Shown here: positions 53,626-64,000 of the stretch, in pieces
How the letters are laid out: each line of letters opens with the position of its first letter
Position numbering within the stretch: position 1 is the stretch's first letter
DNA from: Lamellibrachia columna
Lineage: Eukaryota > Annelida > Polychaeta > Sabellida > Siboglinidae
Length of the DNA: 64,000 bases
Direction: 5' to 3'
Assembly (NCBI GenBank): GCA_963662155.1
Contig: OY759261.1
Location: forward strand, 63,367,917 to 63,431,916
Translations under genes and position numbers: made by a program
The notes under the pieces: model-generated
Seen by the model: only the letters and a program-made list of their open reading frames with translations
What the model was told of the DNA's origin: nothing
The model's database searches: none

Positions 53626-53879
53626 GATGCGAAAAAAATGTTTTTGTCACGTTTTCTTATAATCAAATATAATAAACAAAACGTTAACATGGCCACCAAT
53701 GCAATTTTGCTAAATAATGTAAAATAAATTGAAAAGCTAAAATAAAATGTGGTTAAAAGACAGGTAAACATAACTTAAATAAAAAGTTAAATAAATGAGT
53801 TATATAAAGAAGTTAAATAAATAAATACATTAAATAAAAAAGTTAAAATAAACAAATTAAATAAATAATAAGTTAAATA

Positions 53880-54830
53880 AGTAAAATGTTCGAGTAATTC
53901 AAATGTCAACAAAGTGTTCGGAAGGCTTTGCGAAAGAGATGTGTTTTCAAGAGTGACTTGAATACGGGCAACGGAGTTGGCTTGCCTAATTGCGGGGGGT
54001 AGGGCGTTCCACAGTGTCGGCCCTGCCACAGAAAAGGCCCGACGACCGTACCGCTCGAGGTGGTATAGTCAATAAATGTTGATCGGCGGATCTCAGTGTT
54101 CGGGTGGGTGGGTGTGTATGGAATCACAAGCGACGACAGATACGCTGGGCAGAGATGATGCACAGCGCGAAACACAAGTAAAAGAAGTTTGAATTCGATT
54201 TGCTGACGACAGGCAACCTGTGTAAACTGGATAAAACTGGTGTTATGTGATCTTGTCTGTGGGTTCCAGTAATCAGCCGTGCTGCGGAGTTTTGAACCAT
54301 CTGCAGTTTCCGCAGTTTGCGTCTCAGGCAGTCCGGAAAGCATAGTGTTGTCATAGTCCAAGCGTGACATGACTAAAGCATGAATGATTGTTTTGCAAGC
54401 AATGGTGGAAAGGCATTTCCTTATAGTTGCAATGCCTCGAACGTGACTCCATGGTTGTCTGGGACGCACATTTATCGTTCGTCGGATAACGGGTGCATGC
54501 TTGTCAATTAGGGTCAAAAGTTGAGACATGTACTGTTCACATAAACTGTCAATGTCATTGCTTTATGTCGATTGAGGCATTTTTACGGTAGAATATCACT
54601 TTTCGCAATGGTCGAGGTTTAGCTGAAAAGAGCTTGCACACAATGACGTCGTGGTCTGGCAGCAGTGACTCTACGGATACGTCTGTTAGCACAGAGCCAG
54701 TCACCGGTGAGATCACCAGATCAAGAATGTTACCTCGGCAGTGCGTTGGCGATGTCACGTGTTGTTGCAGATTAATGTCGTTGAGAATTGCAGCCAAGTC
54801 ATGTGCATCTAGTTAAGAAATAGTGAAGCT
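53880..54830 (-). pseudogene. LINE with RT core deleted
   Basis: The minus strand reads, from 54797, MAAILNDINLQQHVTSPTHC and GNILDLVISPVTGSVLTDVS, the endonuclease end (LLPDHDVIVCKLF, with the PDH equivalent of SDH), then LLTLIDKHAPVIRRTINVRP. This is joined directly to IRKCLSTIACKTIIHALVMS and RLDYDNTMLSGLPETQ, the RT thumb region, and to PVFKSLLKTHLFRKAF. Motifs A to C (YADD) are absent: the catalytic core has been removed. One open frame of 207 codons (54529-53906) spans the join, though with internal frame changes relative to the family. Confidence 0.82.
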
Positions 54831-55690
54831 ACACCGTGACGTGATAATGAAAAATGCGGAAAAAAATTAACAGTCAACACATGGTTTGTAAAAAATTAAT
54901 TGGGAGCTTTATTTAAATTTATATATAAGCTTGGAAGTAATGCTTGCAACATCTTAAGTACATGCCTGCAAATGTGTTTAACATGAACTTATTTGATTAC
55001 AATCACACTTAAAATCAAATTCTTGACACTAAAAGTAAAACAGTACAGCCTAGACAAATACAATACAAGACATTCAATAATGCAATTGATTTTGAAAATA
55101 ATACATTGAGACTTTAATAAAAAATAGCAATAATCTAGATCCAGTATTGTGGCTATTGCATATTAGACAAAAAAACACTATGAATTTTCTAGACTGAGCA
55201 CAACCTAATCATTCATGGTTTGCCTGTCGTTTGAGTTTTCTTTCATCAACCAGGAAACAGATGCCCATAGTACATACTGGTTGTACTGGTCTCTGAATCG
55301 GAGCCCGGATCCGAAGTCAAACGCAGTCGTGCATGGGCCACTGCAGAGTGTGCCAGTGGTGGTCGACATTACAGTAGCGTCTTTGTTAGTAGGGCCAGCA
55401 CATCAATAGTATGGATCTCCACCAATGTAACAAAGGACATATGTCCTTCTGTTCGTGTTTGTGAAAAAGCATCGATTGTCGGGAACTTTGATGTTAACTT
55501 GACATATCACAGCTTTTCGCTTGGAAGGAGGCCTTGGGACCAGATGTGAGCCTCAGTTTTGATCTGGGTGACAGGGTTGTTTCCGCCAATGATAGACACT
55601 GGGAAATGATAGACACTAGAAAATGATAGACACTAGAAAATGATAGACACTAGAAATGTAGCCAATGACGTATATGATTACGATAAATAG
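54831..55690. other. AT-rich stretch with a small tandem repeat
   Basis: No recognised gene. Bases 55588-55656 contain about four copies of an 18-bp unit with AATGATAGACACTAGAA. A short plus frame at 55215-55409 has no known motif. Confidence 0.5.
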
Positions 55691-56252
55691 AGATCAGCAT
55701 TCCCAACACTGATATTTTGTCGATGTGACTTTTCCAGTTAAGTTGTTCATTAAAACTTATTCCACGAAAATTTTATTCAAACACTACCAATATTTGTGTT
55801 ATCTATTTTTAGTAAAGAGGAAGTTGCAACGTCTGATTGTTTTGAAAAGCATATACTTAGTTTTGTTTACGTTGAGAGACAATTTGTTTAATCTTAGTCT
55901 TGTTTAGTCAATCACTAACTTTATTCAGTTCAATATTAATAAAAAATTCTGCATTTCCATTTTGTTCACACATGGAAAAAATCTAGTGTACTTGAGAGTG
56001 GTATCATCGGCGTACATTATAAAATTGAACTTTTGACTGGCCTTGGCAATGTCATTAATGCATATAATAAACAATAGTGGGTCTAGAATCAAACCTTGAG
56101 GTACACCTGTTGAAATGTTAAGCACTTCTGATTTGGCATCCTCTGTTTCCACCTACTGTTTTCTATCTGTTAGATAATTTCTAATTAAACTTAAAACTAC
56201 CTGGTACTCCCTTTACACCATAATATTAAACATGTTCTAATAACATCATATG
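55691..56252 (-). pseudogene. LINE RT portion (3' part of a split LINE)
   Basis: The minus strand encodes DAKSEVLNISTGVPQG, LILDPLLFIICINDIAKASQ and FNFIMYADDTTLKYT (catalytic YADD intact), then broken text including LNKVSD and NEQLNWKSHIDKI. It is the same element as the fragments at 57323-59760; later insertions separate the pieces. Confidence 0.82.
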
Positions 56253-56260
56253 ATCCAGTG

Positions 56261-57314
56261 CAGGTCTGGGACAAATTATGTAGTTATAATTGTAATTGAT
56301 TACAGCAAAATTGTGTAATTGTAATTGATTGTGGTTTCGAAATTTTGCTGTAATTGTTATATTTTGTATAATTAAAAAATTATTTCAATTACAATCAATT
56401 ACAGTACGTTTCATATCACAAACTACCTGAACGAATTGTCAATAAAAGTTTAATTCAATGAAAATCAAGACTAATTATAACACTTGCTTACATATTTATA
56501 TTTAAGTCACAGTATTCACTGTCTGTTGGGTACTGGTCCATGGTGCTAGTGGTGGGTAGCCTTAGTGATTAGCCTTTTCAATAAGTTGGTAACAGCCAGG
56601 AAGCAATAAATAATGCAAATGAAACAACATGGACAGACCTGTAGCCTGATATTGCTTCAGAAAATATCAGATCAGTGAAACATTGCAAGTTAGCAAGCCA
56701 ATTACACACCTTGTGTTGTGGTGGACTAGAGACAGGTCAGGTGGCATGGACCATTTATATGGCATCTCTCCCCATTCCTAACTCACACAAAGCAAAGGGC
56801 AGACCAATTAAGAATGTCAGCTTAGAACAGGAGCTACAACCTCAAAGTAAACACATCATACCCTATTAGTATTTTCTGAACAAAAATGTAAGAAATGCAC
56901 ACTGATAAATGTCTGCAAAACTAGAAAGGATGCTTAGAGAAGAACTACAAATAAATATTGTATTACGGCCTGTGGGATTTTGTTCACTTTTCATATTGTG
57001 TGATTTTGTCTGTAGGGAATATGTCTGGAAGGAATGGCTATCTTTTTATTTAGCATAATTCAAAGTCACAGTTCAACAAAATGTACAAACATTACCATTA
57101 TATTTGTTACCATTTATATCAATTATGTACAAAATATTAAAACTCAGCAAAACGTGCAAAAATACATAATTAACAAATGCTGATTATATTTGGTTCCGCA
57201 TAATGTAATTGAAATTGAAACAGTGTAATTGTAATTGATTTGGGAAATTATGAGTGTAATTGTAATTGAAATTAAATGTAATTGATATAATTTGTGTAAT
57301 TGGACCCAGCCCTG
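56261..57314. mobile_element. hAT-like non-autonomous element, 1054 bp, perfect 8-bp target duplication
   Basis: Starts CAGGTCTGGG and ends, inverted, CAGGGCTGGG. The flanks ATCCAGTG (56253-56260) and ATCCAGTG (57315-57322) are identical. Both subterminal regions are packed with TGTAATTGTAATTGATT motifs in inverse sense. The interior (about 56500-57180) has no recognisable transposase; the 64-codon frame at 56675-56869 is unidentified. It interrupts the LINE. Confidence 0.92.
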
Positions 57315-57322
57315 ATCCAGTG

Positions 57323-58455
57323 TGTCAGATGCTTTGAAAGATTGAAAGAAGGGATTTCATTTTTGTCCATTTGTGCTGTACCAGGAATACCATCATACCC
57401 ACAGCTTGTGAATATTATCTATTGCTCTAGAAATGTTTTCTTCATCAATATGTTCAAAATTTTATGAATTGGTATTTTTCTCTTTCAGGTAATATATGAA
57501 AGTTTTTCTTTATGGTATTGCATATCTGTTTTGGCCAATATTGATAAAAATTATTGACTTCTTCGTTATTTATAAATCATTCAGGGAAAGTTTTTTCCGT
57601 TTGTTCTGGAAAGAATATTATTTATAGTTTTTTTATTTAAAAAAATTTGTTTGGCTTTTTAAGTATGCTATTATACGTTGCCAGGTTAATCTGTAAAGTG
57701 TTCAGGTGAACCAAGCTGCATTGTTTTGAGTTTCTTATATAACTTGTCTCTGTGTCCAGGGTTGAAAAAAATCATGATTTAAAAAAAATCGGATTTTTTT
57801 TATCTAAATCAGATTTTTTTTTTTTTTGATTTTTTTAAAATCTGGTATACACAATGTCATAAAATATTTGACTGTCAGGCTATCTGGTGTCAGTGCAGCT
57901 ACACAAGTGTGCGCACTTTGTGCTTTTGTATTAAAAAACACACAAAACTTTGTTGATCTCGATGCTTGTAAACAATTATTTGTGTTAAATTCATATAAAT
58001 CAGCGATTAAAAAAATTGGAAGTTGGATGATTTAAATCAAATGATTTAAATCAAAAAAACCTGTCTGTGTCGTATAGATTTGAGCAAACCTAGTGTAATC
58101 CATGTTGATTTTTTTGCTTATATTTTTTAGCTTAACTATTTTATATGGCATGTGTTTTTTTTTTGCGCATTTGATGGATTCATCTAGGATATTATAATTG
58201 ATGTTTGAATTAGCAGAAGGCAATTGATTTTTATTGTAAATCTCTGATGAGATGATTTCATATATGAAATTGGAAATTGCTTTTTGATTTTGTATGTTAA
58301 TTTTTATGTTTTGATGATGGTTCTTTGTGGGGAACTGTGTTTAGAAAGGTAAAATACGGCTAATGGTCTGATAATTGGTTCTCTAGAATACCTGACTTAG
58401 GCAAGGATGAGATAATTGGTGTGAATTCACTAAAAAAACTTCATTGAGATCTCTT
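57323..58455 (-). pseudogene. LINE linker region (middle of the split LINE)
   Basis: The minus strand, reading across the MITE at 57757-58063, gives FTFLNTVPHKEPSSKH (after the endonuclease DH), NINYNILDESIKCAKKKHMP, RDKLYKKLKTMQL and NILSRTNGKNFP. These match the segment between endonuclease and RT in L2/CR1-type LINEs. Numerous stops. Confidence 0.75.
57757..58063. mobile_element. hAT-like MITE, 307 bp, perfect 8-bp target duplication
   Basis: Ends are CAGGGTTGAAAAAAATC and, inverted, CAGGTTTTTTTGATTTAAATC. The flanks TCTGTGTC (57749-57756) and TCTGTGTC (58064-58071) are identical. ATTTAAATCAAATGATTTAAAT-like inverted motifs fill both ends. Non-coding. Confidence 0.92.
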
Positions 58456-58468
58456 CATTGAGATCTCT

Positions 58469-59294
58469 AAATTAGTTAAATGGTCAGAAAAATGGCAAAT
58501 GTTATTCAATTTTGTGAAGTGTAAATGCATACACATAGGACATGGAAACATGGACGAAGAATATAAAATGGGGGATGCTGTACTAGGTAGAACCACACAA
58601 GAAAAGGACTTAGGAGTAACATTTAGTGCTGATATGAAAGTTTCAGAACAATGTCGGTTTGCTGCTTCGAAAGGAAATCAAATTCTAGGGCTAATTAGGA
58701 GAATTATCACGTGTAAGGAGAAACATCTAATTGTACCCCTGTACAAAGCACTAGTTAGACCACATTTGGAATATTGTATTCAAGCATGGAGGCCGTATCG
58801 TAAAAAGGACATAGACAAATTAGAAAGAATACAACGAAGAGCAACTAAAATGATTCCAGAATTGAGAGACCTTAGTTACGAAAGCCGCTTATTACAATGT
58901 GGTTTGACAACACTAGAGACCAGGAGACTAAGAGGAGACCAAATAGAAGTGTTTGAAATTGTGAACAGTTATGAGGATGTTGATAGGAATATGTTCTTCA
59001 AACTTAAAGAAGGCAGTAGAACCAGAGGATACAAAGTAGCATTAGTTAAAGAGCAGTGTAGGTTGGACATGAGAAAGTACTCTTTCTCACAGAGGGTGAT
59101 AAATGAATGGAACAAACTGTCAAATGATTGTGTTAATGCTAGTAGTGTGAATATGTTTAAAAATAGAATTGACAGATATCTGATAAGGGCGGGCTACATA
59201 TAGATGAAAAAATTGTTGGACTCTCGATAAGCCAATGGCTTCCTTGCCCACTTGCCATCTGGAACTTGTTGTTTGTGATGGCAACCTTGTTAAA
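58469..59294 (+). pseudogene. CR1-like LINE 3' part, best-preserved C-terminus
   Basis: Heavily 5'-truncated. One open frame of 234 codons (58499-59203) runs from [20 protein letters not shown] through LGVTFSADMKVSEQC, LERIQRRATKMIPELRDLSY and EVFEIVNSYEDVDRNMFF to RYLIRAGYI. A TTCATTGAGATCTC direct repeat lies just before the 5' junction. The 3' end is GGCAACCTTGTTAAATC. It inserted into the opposite-strand LINE. Confidence 0.9.
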
Positions 59295-59760
59295 TCTAAA
59301 TCTGGGAGGTTGGTAAATATTACCGATTTTTATATCTTTTAAAAGCCCACCTCCAGTTATTTTTATAAATTGTCCTTCCCAGTGTTGAAACTTATTTAGA
59401 GACATTACTTTGTAGTTAAATCATCATTATCTGAAAGCCAACTTTCCTGTAAGCATATTAAATTAAAATTGATCTGATTAAGAGTTCTTGTAAGAAGGCT
59501 TCTATTTCGCAGAATTTTTAATTGATATATTTTATATTGCAGCTTAGTATACTAAAACTTTCGTTATTTCTTTCTACCAGTAATTTAAAGTTGTTAAGAT
59601 CATGATATGGTGAATGACATATTGGCTGAATATCATCTTCAGTTGCTTCATTTAACTGTAGTATATGAAATAAAGACTTAATGTTAGTACCTTCTTGTAA
59701 TTGGGGAAATAATTCATTTGCTAACATTGTTCAAATGAGTAATTGCAGTTGGAAAATATG
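59295..59760 (-). pseudogene. LINE endonuclease N-terminal part (5' part of the split LINE)
   Basis: The minus strand from 59727 encodes LLVERNNESFSILSCNIKYI, NFNLICLQESWLSDNDDLTT and VIFTNLP, the beginning of an AP-endonuclease domain (SCN at the start, QESWLSD). It continues the element found at 55691-58455. Confidence 0.78.
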
Positions 59761-62737
59761 CATCTAAAGCCGAAAAACAAAAAGCCTACTTTTACCATAG
59801 TAATCCACATTTAGCATTCTACATTTTGTGTAACATGTCAAAGAAAGAAAGAAAAAAGAAAGAACATTGCAAGTAAATTACATCATGTTAATCCAATGGT
59901 ACTTGTAAACAGAAAAATATACTGCAAATAATGTGTCAGTACCTATGGGCCTATGGCGGAAAAAAGAAGAAGAAGAAAGCGCAAATAATTGGCTTCATAT
60001 GTTGTTATGAATGCTAAGAATGCATTAATAATATTAGCAACGCATTAATAATTACATTACATTCACTATGTGGCGCCACTGGTGGGGTGTTTAGTTCATA
60101 TTATGCCAAGTTTCAAATAAATTTTTCTGGATTTCATGTTATGTCATGCACAATGGAAGTATCACAATGCAATATTGGAACATAGCATGTAGCATGATGC
60201 AGTTTTGGCCCTAATATCATTCCACAGGGAACACGTGTGTAATTAAACAAATAATGTGATTCGTCATTGGCTTGTAACACTTTAGCCCAACATTTTAAAT
60301 ACCTTTTAACCTGAAGTTATCAAATAGTAGATTTGTTGTGTACTTTTCCTTTGTGCATTGCTGCTTCATACTATACAAACAAATTAAATAGAACAAATAA
60401 ATTAAATACTCAATTGTTTTTAAGATAATAGATGGTTTAAAATGTGGCATTTTGGATGGGACATTTTGAAAGCTTCAAAATATATAATGTAAGTAAATCA
60501 GTCAAAGCCCCATTTATCTTTCACACAAAGATTTAAATGAAGTTCTCTACATAAAGCCTACTTGTGTGAGATGATCGGAAATGTCCGTTTTGTTACATAA
60601 TACAGAGCAGTGTCCACCATCTTAAAGTTGTGCATTGTTGCCTTTAGCAGACAAGACGTGACAAAGTTTACGACACATTGGAGCGCTGATGAATCTCCAT
60701 AGACCAACAGCTTTAGGGAAATTAACACGGTAAGTATTAAAATATCTTCATGGGCCCTATTGGAGAAACCGCTCTAAGAAATAATGACCCAATGTTGTAA
60801 AGAAGCTTATTACATCCATATGTAAAATTGGATAGATTGTACATGTTCGTGTGAATTGTGTTGTATTTGTAATTATTGTAGAGTTACAATTCATTGAAAT
60901 TGAAATCTACTGCTACTTATGACCCAGAACAGGCATAGGGGAATTAACTTGAAAATGAATTAAATTACAATTAATTAATAAATTATCCAGTTAAATTAAC
61001 GTCACACATTTCTTATGTCAATTAAATTAACCTACCAAATTCTTCCATTAAATGAACAATTAATTTTAATTCAGTTAACAATTAAATCATAGGTTGGTAG
61101 AAATGTTTACACATTTCAAACAGTTCTAAAATCACAAGACAGAAATGCATTTTGTAACTTTGTTGGAAAGAGATTAGCTCATACTATACTTACATGCCAA
61201 GACATTTCTTCACTGGGCATTTGATCACATTTAAAAAGTTGTAGATACTTGTTAAAAGATTTATTATGTTTTCTGAAAGGATTGAAAAGATGTGGCTGAA
61301 GATTTGCAGGTGTGGAGTTTCCTCCTATGTTCTACCACCAAATTAACAAAACCGGGCAACTACATGCATAATTTTTATGCACCAAGTTGCTATTTATGCA
61401 GTGTTTTATATTAAATCATTAGATTTCCCCTTTATATACTAGCATTTAAATATAATCACTAAAACTTAAACTTATTTAAGTTGGCACAGTAAAAGATCCC
61501 AAACTGAAGCTATATTACCTTTCTCTACATCTCCCCATTAAAGGTTATATGTACACACACAAAATGTATAGATGCATAAGTCCAATGGCCCCACAGGTCC
61601 ATTTGGCTGCATGTTGCCTGCCCCAAATGTTTCTTCAAACAGAGATTTGCAGAGGCCAAGATTAGCCATCAACTTATCACCCTACCAGAGGACATTCTAT
61701 TGTCTATGCCTTCCCTCCAATTCACAGATGCCTGAATAACCAGCCCATCCCAGTTAGTAAAGTGCATTTGTGCTCTGTGTTCTCAGGCCTGTTCACAGAG
61801 GCCTTAACCTGATCTCTCTCAGACAAGTGGCTGGAATAGTGACTGTCAGCCTTCTGGAAACACCTGCATAGCATAGCTGTGAATTGTCCAGTAATATCAA
61901 CTGTGAAATGAGCACTTCATTGAGAATAAATTGAGTTTTTTATCAATTAAATTAACCCCTTTTTTTAAAGTTCAGTAATGAAGTAAAATTAAATTAACCT
62001 TTCTGGAAAAAAGTTAATTAATTAAATTAAATTCATTTAATAATTCAATTAACAATTTAAATTAACCCATACCTGATCCAGAATTTCATTAAAATGTGAA
62101 TTCTGGAATAGGAATTGGTGTTTTTTTTTTTTTAAATAATTGGATTCTGTGAAAATGTAATTGGTATTTTCAGTTAATTTTTAATTTACACAATGTACAT
62201 AACTTTTTAGCTCAAATTATTTACAAATAATCAATAAAATATAATATGTTGTGCATATCAAATTAGTTTGCATTTATATACCACAATATGCAGATGAAGT
62301 TGCTCTGTAAATTTTTTTTTTTTACATTGGGTATATAGTAATGTAATTGACGTCAAGTCTGAATGAATCAAGATATCTGTATTAGTCCAAACAATCCTGA
62401 TTACTGATGAAATTATGGGCGAAACTTGTTAAATGTTAATACGTGTCATTTTAAATCCCTGTATTTAATATACACATTAATTACTTAATGCCAGTTTGTA
62501 AACTATTTGTCATTCATACCAGTCATTATATTTTTCATTTAGTTTATAATTCATATATTTGCATTAATATTTGAATGACATGCAAAGTAAAAATGGTAAC
62601 TGCGACACTGTTAGCAATATTTTTATATTTTTGGAACCGTCCACTTTTCAAGATAAACTAATGAATGAAATAAAGTATGTTGCTGATGCATGATCTTTGG
62701 TATAATTCTAACTTTATTGTTTGTCATGGCATTTCAG
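59761..62737. other. AT-rich non-coding region, probable 5' intron of the zinc-finger gene
   Basis: No protein-like frame. At 60729/60730 the sequence AACACG|GTAAGTATT is a strong splice donor that could end a leader exon (about 60640-60729). The next strong acceptor, TTTCAG at 62732-62737, opens the exon holding the zinc-finger ORF. Stretches rich in TTAATTAATTAAATTAA occur at 60950-61090 and 61940-62060. Confidence 0.4.
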
Positions 62738-62898
62738 GTAAGGCTGGAACTGTGGCTTGTTGCCTTGTTGTGCAACAACGTCATGATGACGACATCAGCG
62801 CTGTCTTCCTGATATACAAGGATCGGCAGTGGCCCTAACTGGATGACACTTCAACATTAGCAACACAGTGAATTGTGTCAAGTGAGATACGGTTTAGA

Positions 62899-63948
62899 AT
62901 GAGTGATCATTTAGACAGTCAAGCAGTCCGTCACAAAAAGAAAAAGAAAAAATCAGTCGAATGTGACATATGTGGAACGACGTTAGTATCGAAGGATGTA
63001 TTGAAAAGGCACTTGCTCACGCACACCGGCGAGAAACGCCACACGTGTGTAACCTGTGGAGCCCGGTTCGCTACAAATGGTGGTTTAAGTGGACATATTC
63101 GCACTCATACCGGTGAGAAACTCTTCAAATGTGAAACGTGTGGGTTACGGTTAGCACACGCTGGTTCTTATAAGATCCATCTGCGCACGCACACGGGGGA
63201 AAAACCCTACAAATGTGACACATGTTCCGCACAATTCGTTAGCAGTAGTTGCCTTAGGAGACACATACGCATTCACACAGGTGAGAAACGCTTCAACTGT
63301 GAAACCTGTGACGCACGGTTTACTACCAGTGGACATTTGCGTTTGCATACACGTATTCACACCGGGGAAAAACCGTACAGGTGTATTGTATGTGGGTTAC
63401 GGTGTCAACAGATGGGTCATTTAAAGTATCATATGCTCGTTCATGCAGGGGAGAAACCGTACAAATGTGATGTATGCGGGTCATGCTTTTCTAGAAGTGA
63501 TGTTTTGAAGGAACATAAACGTATTCATACACCTGAGGACCCCCACATATGTGATTTCTGTGGGAAAGAGTTTGCTTATGATTGTACTTTAAGAAACCAC
63601 CAGCGTGATCTGAAGCCGCGCAAATGTCGCATATGTGGGTTAAACTGTGCATCGAGGTGCGCATTGTCCAGCCACTTGCGCTCTCACCCTGGGGATAAAC
63701 CATTCAAATGTGACGCGTGTGGGGCGCAGTTTAAAACAAAAAAAGGTCACAAGGAACATATTATTCACTGTGGAAAAACACCGTATATGTGTGAAAGTTG
63801 CGGGGCTCAGTTTGTCACGAGTCGTATGTTAAACGGACACACGTGCATCCACACTGAGGAGACACCTTACAGTTGTGACATATGTGAAGGTCGTTTCTCT
63901 AGCAGTGATAATTTAAACGTACATATGCACGCTCACACTGGTAAGTAA
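62899..63948 (+). CDS. C2H2 zinc-finger protein, 12 fingers
   Basis: An open frame of 349 codons. I start at the ATG at 62899 (MSDHLDSQAV), not at the upstream in-frame GTG. A lysine cluster (HKKKKKK, residues 12-18) looks like a nuclear signal, and twelve C2H2 units follow, spaced by HTGEKPY-type linkers. Fingers 1-7, 9, 11 and 12 keep Cys-Cys-His-His. Finger 8 (CDFCGKEFAYDCTLRNHQRD) lacks the last His. Finger 10 (EHIIHCGKTP) has a shortened His spacing. Such proteins bind DNA in the nucleus, usually as transcription regulators. No KRAB, BTB or SCAN domain precedes the array. The exon seems to begin at the acceptor 62736-62737. The frame ends HTGK then TAA, followed in the same frame by PFNGYMCGAGAIMCMDA, a relic of another finger. 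CACACTG|GTAAGTAA at 63939-63947 is also a perfect splice donor, so the transcript may splice there instead. Confidence 0.88.
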   Translation: MSDHLDSQAVRHKKKKKKSVECDICGTTLVSKDVLKRHLLTHTGEKRHTCVTCGARFATNGGLSGHIRTHTGEKLFKCETCGLRLAHAGSYKIHLRTHTGEKPYKCDTCSAQFVSSSCLRRHIRIHTGEKRFNCETCDARFTTSGHLRLHTRIHTGEKPYRCIVCGLRCQQMGHLKYHMLVHAGEKPYKCDVCGSCFSRSDVLKEHKRIHTPEDPHICDFCGKEFAYDCTLRNHQRDLKPRKCRICGLNCASRCALSSHLRSHPGDKPFKCDACGAQFKTKKGHKEHIIHCGKTPYMCESCGAQFVTSRMLNGHTCIHTEETPYSCDICEGRFSSSDNLNVHMHAHTGK

Positions 63949-64000
63949 CCCTTCAACGGTTACATGTGTGGGGCGGGAGCAATTATGTGCATGGACGCAC
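63949..64000 (+). pseudogene. Vestige of a thirteenth zinc finger after the stop codon
   Basis: In frame with the zinc-finger CDS, the sequence after TAA encodes PFNGYMCGAG and IMCMDA, resembling PFKCDMCGAQF with the first Cys lost and an internal deletion. The window ends before the His pair. Confidence 0.5.

Noticed and set aside
62875..62898. Zinc-finger start at the upstream GTG
   Set aside because: GTG is not a usual animal start; the ATG at 62899 is in frame just downstream.

Overview
The window is animal nuclear DNA. It is AT-rich and repeat-rich, with spliced genes using GT-AG introns, CR1/L2-type LINE debris, hAT-like MITEs with 8-bp target duplications, long CA and TA microsatellites, and a C2H2 zinc-finger gene with TGEKP-type linkers. 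I cannot name the species; a marine invertebrate or basal deuterostome would fit, but nothing here decides it.

Layout. 1-9613 is one end of a 41-bp tandem satellite, about 234 monomers, with no net length change. From 9.6 to 48.2 kb the window is dominated by a large, imperfect inverted duplication. The left arm (about 9.6-20.6 kb) and right arm (about 34.5-48.2 kb) each carry one copy of a SABATH-type, SAM-dependent carboxyl methyltransferase gene. The copies lie head to head: copy A on the minus strand (18882 to 11528) and copy B on the plus strand (36339 to 46533). I could trace all eight exons of both. Copy B joins into an unbroken 383-residue protein. Copy A has lost one base in exon 7 and is broken there. 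The spacer between the copies (20.6-34.5 kb) holds a smaller inverted repeat (arms 20.58-22.17 and 25.40-26.94 kb), a third copy of part of the methyltransferase intron-6 segment (22.67-24.85 kb), several LINE fragments, and a decayed Mutator-like transposase (33225 to 31443, minus) sitting inside a LINE.

The two ends of the palindrome explain the satellite. The right arm holds a hAT-like MITE (47719-48194) whose subterminal region includes a single 41-bp segment about 90% identical to the nearest satellite monomer. In the left arm the satellite occupies the equivalent place, and its last monomer runs straight into the MITE end and the same flanking DNA. The 9.6-kb array therefore looks like tandem amplification of a transposon segment, with the unexpanded form kept in the sister arm.

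From 48 to 60 kb the sequence is almost entirely stacked LINE remains on the minus strand. These include a CR1-type ORF1 with an SGNH-hydrolase-like segment, an L2-like reverse transcriptase tail, a LINE lacking its RT core, and one LINE split by three later insertions (two MITEs and a LINE). From 59.8 to 62.7 kb the DNA is AT-rich and probably holds a leader exon and intron of the last gene, a 12-finger C2H2 protein at 62899-63948 (plus).

The two methyltransferase copies are the only recognisable enzyme genes. No operon-like arrangement, CRISPR array, rRNA or convincing tRNA was seen.
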